Positions 38,501-50,500 of a stretch of DNA of 64,000 nt are shown piece by piece. Every line of letters begins with the position of its first letter. The first letter of the stretch is position 1. The DNA is taken from contig NW_017803058.1 in NCBI RefSeq assembly GCF_001625305.1, forward strand, positions 461,108-525,107, given 5' to 3'. The notes beneath the pieces are model-generated. The model made no database searches. It saw nothing but the letters and a program-made list of their open reading frames with translations, and was not told where the DNA came from. The translations under genes and the position numbers were made by a program. The stretch comes from Branchiostoma belcheri. Taxonomy: Eukaryota > Chordata > Leptocardii > Amphioxiformes > Branchiostomatidae.

Positions 38501-41500
38501 CCGATAACGCTTAACGGTAAATTCAGGACGGTCGGCAACGCTTAACGGTAAATTGACGGCATATTTTACTCAAGATTTTTGTTAATTTGCCTGTCAAGGT
38601 TGACGGATTCGTTAAAAGAATTCTGTAACTCTCCGCAAACTTCCGGAAATTGAAGGGAAAACTGGTTCTGGCTAGAGCCGAAGGGACCGAGCGCAGAAGC
38701 GCGAGTTGAGCGCCAAAGGGCATGCAGACCCTCGATTATGTATTGTGTGACAGGAACGTATCATCCGTCAGATTGAGAGGATTTACATACTCTTACTGAT
38801 TGCAGAAATATCCTGCAAAAACCTTTGTATGTTTCCGTATTGTGAATATGCTTGTAATGTTGTATGTGGATTTATTTGTGGTGAAAAGGGTATTTATTTA
38901 GCAACAATAGGAAATGTATTCCCAACAGTGTTTAACTGCAGACATACTGATTACTGTAAATCACTTTTGTTTGCAGTCTGAGAAAAATGGAGGTGTTCAC
39001 AGAACTATATGTTCACGGTGGCGTAAGGTGCAGCAAAAAGAAAGTCTGCAAATATTTTAATCACAGTAAATAATGAAAAGTTCATGGTACAGAAGTGACC
39101 ACGAAAACCGTGAATATAAAAGTACCGCAAAGAAATCATGAATTACAGTATGTGGACAACAGTCACATGTACCATTATTGGAATATCTTCAAAGAAATCA
39201 CAATGCATTTTATTACAGAACATCATAGAGTTGGTCATTTTCATACAACTGTACTGTACATGTACTACTGCTCCTATACCTTACAAAGACAAACAATAGA
39301 TAAATTTTCACCTGGTTACCACACTCCCCAGAAGTCAGTAGTGTTTCTACCCTGTCATGGCATATTTACTAACATGTGGCCTGTGTTTGTTCCAGTGAGG
39401 ACAGGGTGATAGCCCACTACAAGAAGTTTAATGGCCAGAGCAGGGGCCAGGCAATAGTCAAGTAAGTACAACTCTATTTCACTGTGTCAGAAGATGTGTC
39501 CATCACCAAACATGATTTTGATAACGACGATAAAGATTTTGCATATTTTCATTTTTGTGAAACTTCTTTAAATTTGTTTGTATCATTATCTATCAAGGCA
39601 GTATATGAATGCTCTGGCTTGGCTTGGCATTAGTGATGACAGTTTATTTACAAAATTGAGTAAAAAAATGTTGAAAAGGTAAATGAAACTTACCGATATT
39701 TACAATACTTGGAATTGTGGAACCTTTAGTGGGCCTTGAAGTTATCAATACACAAATGCTCAAGTATTAGCCAATTTTTCTGTTGAAGGACTATTGAATC
39801 TTTGTAAAAGCCAGAAGATCCCAAAGTTCTTGCCCCAAATACCAATGCAAGTCTGGACAGTTTTGTCTCACACATCAGCATGACTTGAAAACAAAAATCT
39901 GTGTTAAAACTTCAAAAGTCTAGATGTATATTTGCCTTGGCCATGAGTTCTTTTGATCTCAATGTCTTGATGTCGGTCTATTTAAGTATCAAAGCCTGAT
40001 TATTAGCCCCCCATGTTTTTATTTCCTAGAACATAAAGCCTGGGGCAAACCCATGACTTCAGTGTTTGATCTCTACCTTTGTACAGTCCATCCCCTGCTG
40101 TATTATCCACATGAATGACATACCTAGGTGGCCTCCTGCTCAATTTTCCCCAATTTGGGACCTCGAGACCTTTCTTTCATTTAGTCTACTTCTTCAACTT
40201 GATGCCTGAGGCAATCAGTTACCCATAACGAACAAATTCCCATGAAGTGGCAAATCAGTACCAGCCTGGGGCTCTGGAACCTATTTCTTCACCCTAATCT
40301 TCAGAACAACTTGAGCCACAAGAGAGGTTTTTACTTCCCGTATCTCAAGGATTTTGACTTCCAGGTTTTGACGAAAAGCAGCAGAGGCACTACGCCGTTT
40401 AAAGGTTCAGTTTTGTTATAGCGACGGCCAGTTTTGTGCTCAGAAGGGGTTGGCGTGAATATATTGGGGCTGACACATACTGCCGCCGGCGAAACTCAAC
40501 ATTTACATTTTCTCAGGGGCCAGGAACAAGAACAAACTGCGCCATTTAGTCAACTCACGACAATCCAGCTGCAAAGTTTTCTTGACTGAAATCATGTGGT
40601 CGCATCTGTGCATGTGTTGACAGTCTAGAAATTTGCCCTAGTCTTTTCTCCCAAATTTGGTTAGGTGAGGAACAAAGGGTCTGATGTTTCTGTGTTGTTT
40701 CCTGCAGTTATATGTCTATCGTGGAGAGCGTGCCCAACTATGGAGTACACTACTACGAAGTAAAGGTACGTAGCCCGCCATTACTAGTATTAGTAGTGCC
40801 ATGCGGTATTAAATTTGCAAAAGAAATAGTTGATGTTTGTGCATGATGTTTTGACTTGTTGTTCAATTGACATTAACACTAACAACGACCTCTAACAAAT
40901 TTCAAAGTGTTCAACACTAGTATGTTAGAATGTTTGTTTTAATTGTTCGTGGCATACTACTGTGCAATGCAAGATGCTTTATTTTTCTATGAATAGATTC
41001 TCATACACTATGCAGCCTATGGTATATTTCAAATAGGCTAGAATAGTAAAATACACTACCAGTTATTTGGTAGCCTGTATGCTGTAACAATCTTATAACT
41101 CATTTTTCAACGAGTGTAATGCCTCTAAGCTTGTATTAGAATCCTAACCTTGCAGAATTGAAGAACCAAAAACAAATTTGGCAAATGTCAAGGAACAAAT
41201 TAGGTCTCAAGAGGACATGTGATAGGGCTGCCCTCCCCATGGACCAAGTTCTTTGCCAGTTATGGTAGAATCTATGTAGGGCATGGCCACATGCTAACAG
41301 AAGTGTTAGTAGCCAAGGTGTGGTCCAACACTGTAATTCACTTCATGTTCGCAGTACCAAAAGTTCGCCGTCTGAGACAATTGGACATGTTTGCAGAACT
41401 GTGTGTTCACGGTGGTGGCAGGTGCAGAAAAAAGAAAGTCGGCAAATTATTTGTTCACAGTAATCATAAGTTTGCGGTACAGAAGTGACCACAAAAACTG

Positions 41501-44500
41501 TGAACATGAAAGTAGCAAAAAAAATGTGAATTACAGTACCCTGGTGGGAAAAATTTAACCTTAAAAGCTGTAGGCCTGTGAAAATGTGCTTGATATAAAT
41601 ACATGTAATAACGTCTTAAAGCAAAGTTGAGAAGAAAACAACTTCTAGGATACAGACAGCCATTAAAATGATGAACAACGAGGAAATTTTACACCCCATG
41701 CCCCCAAGGAAATTAACTTATCCCTGGTTAATTTTCTTATCTACTAACGTTTCATCGCCTGTGAATATTGCTTGGGAACCTACTAGGATGGAATCAATTT
41801 TGAGCATGTTTCAGTCATGATTGAAAAATGTATAGAATCATAGAAAGTTACTGTTTTTGTACAAGCTTTCATACATACTAGGTTGAAGTTGAAGTGTATG
41901 TAACAGGATGTTTTAAGGAGTGTGATTGGCCGTCTGCCTATCAGCTGTAAGCCATCTGTCATTCCTCACAAGGAAGAGTTTGCGTGTAGGTTAACTCATA
42001 TCGATAAGAATGTGCCAAGAATTCCTTTTCTCAAGACTTAGTGTAACGTGTGCCTTACCGAACCTGGCTAAACTCATGATAAAATTTCACCTTTTAGAAT
42101 CGTTGCAGTTCTTTGTGTTTCGAACAATGAATTTTGGTCATAAGAATGATATGTTGAACTGAGTAGTCAATATGGAAAATCATTTTGGAAACAGAAAAAT
42201 GTCTTTGAAAAGCACAGCTGCCTGAAACCACTTCCTGCTACCATGTTTTTCCCTAATAGCGTAAACCTTTCCAAACGTTAACCGGTGGCAACAGACTTCT
42301 TTATTTAGTAACCAAAGATTGACTTTCTGCATGGTTGGAAAATGTAGCTTTAGTTGAAAGCCTGCTGCTTTGTGCCACTGTATTAGGCATGTTCATCCCG
42401 GACCAGAAGATACCAGGTAAATTCTCCTGTAACTGCGTGAATGCCCCCCTCCCCCTTCCTGTCCCCTACTCGTAGTGTTCTCGAGTGTACAAAAAGCAGA
42501 CCTGTCCCTGCATCATGTAACCATTTCTGTAGAATTCCTACTCTTGAGATACAGAAATATGTAGTGGACTAGTACTAAATCTGATAATAAAATGATAGAG
42601 GAAGTCTATGGCTTATGCCATAATTCCTGTAATAAATAATTTCTTGCAGAAGCTCTACTTTCTGCAAATTTCAATCACTTGATTTTGATGATTTCAACTG
42701 AATGTTGTCTTTTGAACAGTGCTTACTGCATAATTGATTATATTGATTCTGAAAATAGAGTTCCTGCTGTCATTGTACTTCTCATGCCCTAAGGCCTTTC
42801 TACGTATAAACCATCTACACAACCAGTGAAGCAAATCACAGGTAAGGCCTGCAGTCTACATGGTAAGTGTACTAGAATCTGACTTGCTCAGTAATGTTTC
42901 CTGTTCCCTTCACTGACTCAGGACAAGGGTGGAATCCCGTGGTGGTTGGGGCTAAGCTACAAGGGCATCGCACAGTATGACCACAGCGACAAGCTAACAC
43001 CCAGGAAGGTGAGTTAAAACTACAGACTACATGTACATGTACAACGTATGCACACACACTCTCTGTTGTGACAAAACCTTTTGTGACATGACAAGAACTC
43101 AAGTTCTTGCAGTACCCTCATAGGAGTGTAATCAGCTTTTAAAGACCATATGACACACATTTTAATGGAAGTGAAGTTTGTAGCTGTTTCATGTTCAGTA
43201 TTTCATAGTGGGAGATCAGGGAATGAAAACATGCTTCAATGTAGCAAGTTTAATCAACCCTATCCCACAGTATACTGATATCTGTGAGGAAAATATGCGA
43301 TGTCACTGATGGAAAACGACATCGTAGGTTTGTTCTAGTTGTTTATGGGCGGTACCCAAAATAAAACTAATTTGGGGGTTATTTCAAATGCATAAGTGTG
43401 AAATGGTTTCGAAAAGGTGCTAAGAAATGGCAGTTACATAATGTTAATATCAGACAGATTTCCTCATCAAGAATATTTTTGTTTTGCTGTCCTAAAATTG
43501 CATTGGATGCCCTTACAGACCTCCCAGATGAGATTGACCTTGCTTGACCTTGCATGACCCATCCTGACACATGAGTGATAGCTTAACCCACCCTGGGGCT
43601 TCTTGTTTTACCCTGAAGGCCACCAGGGCAAGACTTTTCAGCCTAGAAAAACAGGACTTATAACACTGTATCTAGGGAACTGTGTTGATGAATTCATCAC
43701 AGGGCAGGTTCAAACTGTACTTTTCCCCTCTAAAGGGTTCTTTATTTAAAGCTTGGCTGAACAACATTAAACACATCAACACGGCTGATATGTTGTAGAA
43801 AAGTAGCCCAATGTTGACCTTGAGTTTTCCTGAAATCCTGATTTTCGACAAGGCTTTGGAGTCGTTGTGAGACTACATGTAGATGATCTGTCAGCCCTGG
43901 AATCATCTAACACTCCTGTCAGAAGTTCTTGACAGGTCCATAGATAACCCTTTAGACTTGAGGTCAGGTTTATGTTGATACCTGGTAGTACTTCCTGATC
44001 CATTCTGAGTGGTGCAAGTAAAATTTGTCTGATTATCAGATTATCATGAAAGTTCATCTGTGTTTGTAGTAATCATATTAAAAAGTTGAACTTTATTCCA
44101 ACACACAATTGTACAGGGTGGTGTGTTTGTAGCTGTAACTCTTGCGAGATCACGTTGTAAAGTGATGGGTCATTAATTATCCTGATGAAGGCGACAGTGG
44201 TCGCTGAAAATTTGATCCCTGTACAATTGTGTGTTGGAAAGAAGTTCAATGTTTTACTAAAATTTGTCTGGTGCAGGTAATTTTCGATGTTACCTGCAAT
44301 GTGGCCACTATTCAGACCAAGTTAACCTCAGTATGTTATGTATACAATGTAACATTGTATAATGAAGACATATTGGTCCTCTGGATACAGCACTTCTTTT
44401 GAGTGGCAAATCCTTTCAAATAGGATGGACATTTACAAAGGTTACTTGTCATGTAATATTCACCTAACCCTTTCAAACATCTTAGTTATTAATGAGACTT

Positions 44501-47500
44501 CCAAAGAAGTTCCTACATTTTTTATGTGAAAAGCTGCAAGGAAGTAGGTCGTTACTGATGCCCTCGTTTAAACACACTAATGATATTGACCCACTGCTTA
44601 GGTTTCTTGACCTACTATTAATTGTGGTACAAAATTGACCTGGAAAAGTTAAAAATGGATATAGAAAATGGTAAAACTGTTTGTGGTAGAGTTAAAAGCT
44701 TTCTCCTACATGTACATACATTCTATTCAACTTCCTGAATACATGAGTGGCCAGGTTTGAAACTGTTTATTTGTGGTCGTTTGTATGGTTGAACTGTTCG
44801 TCCCTAGCCCTTCGAAAGAAAGCCCTCATGGTCTAGTCTATTCCTGAAGTCAGTCAGCAGCCATTTTAGAAAGGAGTGCTACCTTATGAAGATTTCTTGT
44901 GTGTTTTCTTCTCAGATTTTCCAGTGGCGACAGCTTGAGAATTTGTACTTCAGAGAGAAGAAGTTTTCGATTGAGGTTCACGATCCGCGGAGGTAAGTCC
45001 AGTGTGTCCACACTAACAATTCAAACCCCCCTCCCCCCTCAGGTGTCTCCAAAATGGACATGGTACAATCCACCCTACTGATTCTATACCTACCGTAATT
45101 GTTTTAAAAATCTATGATCAAAATGCATACCTTTTTACAAAATCAATTTGTGGATGGATCAAAATAGAAAATTTCAAGATTTTACTTCTAGTTATGGGTT
45201 CACCACACCACGAAGTGGTGTGGTGAAACCATATTGCTTTTTCTGATGTTTCTTCTCCTTCTTCTCCTGCCATTTTTTAAATGGATTCAGCTTCTTCATT
45301 TTAGGGCCCAAGGTCCTGAAATTTGGTATGGAGGTACAGTGGGCAAATACTCCTAGGCGTTTTTTAAATTATTGTGATACAGGCTTTTAGAATGGTTTTA
45401 TTTGAGTTTTTTGGCTGTGTTATAGCAAATGTATTACTGTATTAGTGTGCCTTGTTTACCACGTTTGGGCATGAGTCATGACAATGGAATGCAGGGCATC
45501 AACCAATAGGCATGCAGCTTTCCTCTATACTTCTTGCTGATTGGCTGTTGGGATTTAACTTGATTAACACCTGCACAGACCATTTCCACCTGCACAGAAG
45601 CATTTCCATACTGACAGTATGTCTGTATTCAAGTGTTTTGGTAGGTATTTCAAGCTTTCCTGCTCCAGCATTGGAATGCCGGGCATGGACGTTTTTTTTT
45701 ATTTGAAAATCAACAGTTTGCATTATGCAATTAAAAATCCTAACCAATAAAGTAGGGAATAGCTATCCAACTGTTGTTTTAGTTGTATTTTACTTCATAT
45801 TATAGTTATATCAATGTAAATCATTGTTTTCCCTTGTGTTTCCCATTCTTTCCCTGCCATGTCGTAAAATGTGGTGAACCCATCGCTGTATTTGCTCCAA
45901 AGCAAATATTGGCCTTTCTAGTTCTACTTGTGTTTTGAGTTACGGTGTGAGTTGTAGAGAATATAGTCTGGTAGGTGCTTCAGTGATTTCTGCAGTAGTG
46001 GCAACACTTTAGTAACAGGCGGATGCACGCATGCAGAACTTGCTGTGTTGTGCAAAGGTAAAACAAAGTAGTACTCACATCTGTACTTGCACATAGTGCA
46101 TACATTATAACAACACTAGATTCAAAACACATGAAAAGCAGTTGTTAAATGTGTGATTTTAGACTAAAACAATAATGATAAAAACCAAAGTTGGAACAAT
46201 TTCATGAAGTTTTAGTCTAGTTGGTCCTGTTTTGGAGACACTTGTCCTTGAATCACAATCAACTAACAATCATGGTGTGATGATCACTGAAATAACCACT
46301 AAGAAATGCATCTTGTGCGTGATGAGATGATGATTAATCTGACTAATTAATTAGGGGTAGAAAGGGGCACCTCCTTCTGTGATGTTTAGTAGTGGTGACT
46401 ACAATGATCTGTGCACACTGTGAGAGGCACCAGTCCAACGCACATTTCTCCCCTCCCCCCCACCCGTGTAGAGTGGTGCATGCGCTCAGCACGTACAGTG
46501 TGTACGACGATGCACTCGCTGAGCCCCTGGAGGAGTTAGATGACCTCACCGACGCCATTTCAGACCCGTCGACACTGTAAGTTGCACCGCACAGACTAAG
46601 AGTGTGTTGGTTGAGGTGCTGGACACCCCCCTGGCCTTGCAGATGGTAGAGTCCGGTGGTGTGTTTTTGGACTGTGCATGGGAGACCACACAACTAACAG
46701 AGGGGTTCACTGGGTCTTCAGATTTTTTTTGAGGCAGGGCTCTAGTCAGCACCCGTTTTCTGTCAGTTGCAGGAACTTTGTGGCATGTGACAAAAACATT
46801 TTTAAACCAATCCGTCAACCATGATAGACATATTTGACAAAAATCTTGGGAAAAAATGTAAAAACATCTAAAGGACTGCTCTCAACCCCATGATTTGTCT
46901 CTCAAAATGTGGGAAATTGTGTTCGAAAATCCAAAATTTGCCCCCAGACCCTCCCTAGATCCTCCAGGTCTAAACATGAACCTGGGTTGACTGGAAAAAA
47001 AATTTGAGCTGGCTAGAGACCTGTTTTGAAGTGTAGAAAAAGTTTACCTCTCCAAGTTTCGTCAAAGGCAGCCATTTGACTTGGAAGTTCTCCCATTCAC
47101 AACAAAGCAATTAGCCCATAGAGAATAGCATGTTTCAGCCGTGGTAGGTTTAGATGCTACAATGCTACACTGACTGGGGTAAGGTACTGATGCATTCATT
47201 TGGTGTCCTTACTACTAAACTATCCTGGGAACAAGATCCAAGTGTTGTCACTAACGAGGTTGGGAAGGAGAGTGCCCCGTAGTCACTAATCCTAACACTA
47301 CTAACTTGCCGTCAAAAAACTACATCCTCACTTTGCACTATATGTGTCATTGCACGGTCATAGCACCTTGTCATAAACCATTGAAAAAGTTGACTTTCCA
47401 CATTGTTATATTGATATTCACTGTTGATGTCACTGTTTAAATCCTTGTGCAATGATACTAATGCCAATGTTAATGTTGATGGTAAGATTAAACAACTTTT

Positions 47501-50500
47501 TGAAAGTTATAATTTGGCACCATTCTCTGGATTAAGTTTAACAGGTGGTTAACTTCTATAACTACTATTTCAGGCATAACTTATTTACCACAATTATTTC
47601 CCTGTAAACTTACTGTGCTGTAAACTGAAATTTTAAATCACCAAAAACATGACTCTTTGACACATTAACTAACTTATGTGTTGAGGTAACAATCCAACTT
47701 TAAATTGTCTCTTTCTGACTTAAAGTATCTGCTGGAAGGACTTAAAACTTTTTGTCACTTTTTTAACCCGATAACTTTTTAAAATTTTACAGCAGCCAAC
47801 TGGTACATGATAGGTTCATTCAGTTATAGATTTTATTGTATTATTGTATCTGCATACATGTACATGTATATGTTGAGGTAAAAAGCATTAGCACAAAGGC
47901 TGAAGTAAAATTGCCTGCTTGGATGAATCTGATTAAGGTGTCCTCCCTGGCTAATTTGGCATTTTAGCTTTCCATCGTTTTCTCGCAAAGAAATTTAGAA
48001 AGAACTGTAGTTGTACTAAATATTGATACCTGGGTACAAAAGGGTTATGAATATGATTTTATGGACCATATGGATGACGTCATCACATTTTATTGCCCCA
48101 AATGTAATTATCTTTAAAGTTATAATATAGCACTTTGGTACAAGTAACTGAAATAAAAGTATGATTTTCATGTGCATAATGGTCAAAGCTACAAACGTAC
48201 GTTTGCACAAATTGATATCTACTAATTGTCCGTAGTTATTAGAGAATAACCTAATTGCCTAATTAAAATCTAGTTATTCTCTAATAACTATGGGTAATTA
48301 GTAGATATCAATTTGTGCAAACGTACGTTTGTAGCTTTGACATTATGCACATGAAAATCATACTTTTATTTCAGTTATGAGATGATATGAGATGATATTG
48401 ATAAACAATAATAATATTTTGTTTTAAACTGTATTACTGTAAATCACTTAATGTTCGCCGTAGCAAAAGTTTGAGAAAATTGACATGTTCGTGGAACTAT
48501 ATGTTTGCAGTGGCAGGTACAGCAAAAAGAATGTCGACGAATTATTTGTTCATGGTACATGTACTGGCAATAATAAATTTGCTGTACAGAAGCTATGGGA
48601 GAAAGAGAGAGTTCAGAACTGACTGCGAAAACTGCGAATATACATTGTAAAAGTACCGCGAAACAATGGTGATTTACAGTACTTCATCACAACCTGTTCT
48701 AATGTCGAGCATTAAGATATGTCAGTGAATTCTTGCAGCTGATTACAAATAGCATGATTGTTTGTTACTGAGGAAGTGAGGGTTTAGAAGTTGTTGGTTT
48801 TTCGTCCCCAGGGTGTCGGTGAGTCGGCGTACGTTCAGTCCCAGCAGCACCACGGTCCACGCCTGGTACGCCTCGCCCAACCTGATCCGGTCCATGTGGT
48901 CCATGGCCATCAGTCAGCACCAGTTCTACCTGGACAGGAAACAGAGCAAGGTGAGGAACACATCATCATTACTTCTCAGGCACAGGATACTGTAAATCAC
49001 TTTGTTCTCAGTAGCAAAAGTTTACAGTCTGACTCAGAACATTTTTTGCAGAACTATACATTCAAAGTGGCGGCAGGTGCAGAAAAAAAAGCAAATTATT
49101 TGTTCACAGTAAGGCCACACCAATTTAATTTCTTGGTTAACGGATTCGCCGCTTCGTTTTTTTCTGATTTGAAAATAAAAATAAAAATCCAGAATCAACT
49201 GCAAAATGCTCATATTTTGCCCTGAACAGTTGAAAACAGTCCTTTTCATCCTAGTTGTTACAGTTATTCCATCTTTCAATGCAGTGGTATTATTAAAAGT
49301 TCAAAATTCATTGTTTAAATTTTGAACCAGCCTGGTGTGTTGACTTAATGGCTCCTTTCGTACCATTTTGGGCCATAATAGGATGCCTAGGCCTGTTTTT
49401 ATTTTCATTTTTTTTTCGCCCGCCCGCTCCATTATTTTTCTAGAAAAATCCGTTAACCAAGAAATTAAATTGGTGTGGCCTAATGATAAGTTTGCGGTAC
49501 AGAAGCCGTAGAGGAAATTATTTTTTACTTTATAAAACTATTGCAGCTACACAGGATGACAGTCTTAGTAATTTTTAGGAGGTCATAAAAATTTCTTTGC
49601 TCACAAGTCTTAGTGTTCTTTCACTAAGTTTCAGTACCTAACGTTGTAATGCAGAAAGTTAAAAGCTATGGAAGAAACTTAACTCATAACTTCAATTCAC
49701 CTGAATTAGCAGATTGCTGATGTTTTCATTAAGTAGCCACAAAGTTCTGAATTGGCTTGTAGTTTCTTACTAGTCGTCCCTCAGGGCAGTTATGTTAACT
49801 GGTTATTGCCAACATCAGCCTTTCTGCCAGGAAGTGTAGTTCTTATTTGACAGGAAGATTAGTGTTCGGGAACAACTGATCGATAAAACGGCCAATGACA
49901 TCATTGGAAAGCAATACTTCTTGGCTGTACATATGACTTAAAGTGCAATTCAGGGAATTATATTTGTAATAAGGAAACTAAATCATCAATGATGGCTGCT
50001 TATTCAGTTTTTTTTTTTAGATTGGCAATTTCAAATGTTGTCAAACTCAGAGAATGGGATTTGTTAAACCGAAAATTTGCAAGCATTAAAACTTCTAGCC
50101 TTTTTTGCAGACTTGTGTGGCGAAGGCGTAATTTTTGTAGAACGCTAGTTTGCCGCGGAGTGAGGCCTAGGAAAATAAATGTTGTGTTTCCTGTTTCCCG
50201 ACCGACCCTAAAATAAACCGCCGACCCTAGCCTTATTTTTGTGTGGACCCCTGCATATTGCTGAACCAAAACATTTTGCACGACGCTACCGAGAGAATCG
50301 CTGTCATTGGTGGAACATTGGGCGCCCCGCTAGCGTTTTGAAGTCGTGTAAACAACGCTAATAATTTGTCTGATTTGTTTGTAAAACAAAGCCATCGACT
50401 CCGAAAATAAGTTTAAAAGCCGATACATTCACGAACTAATCGTAGAAAATTCCCTACCGTACTGCACCATCAGCATGCGGCGGCCGCAAAAATTCGGCAA

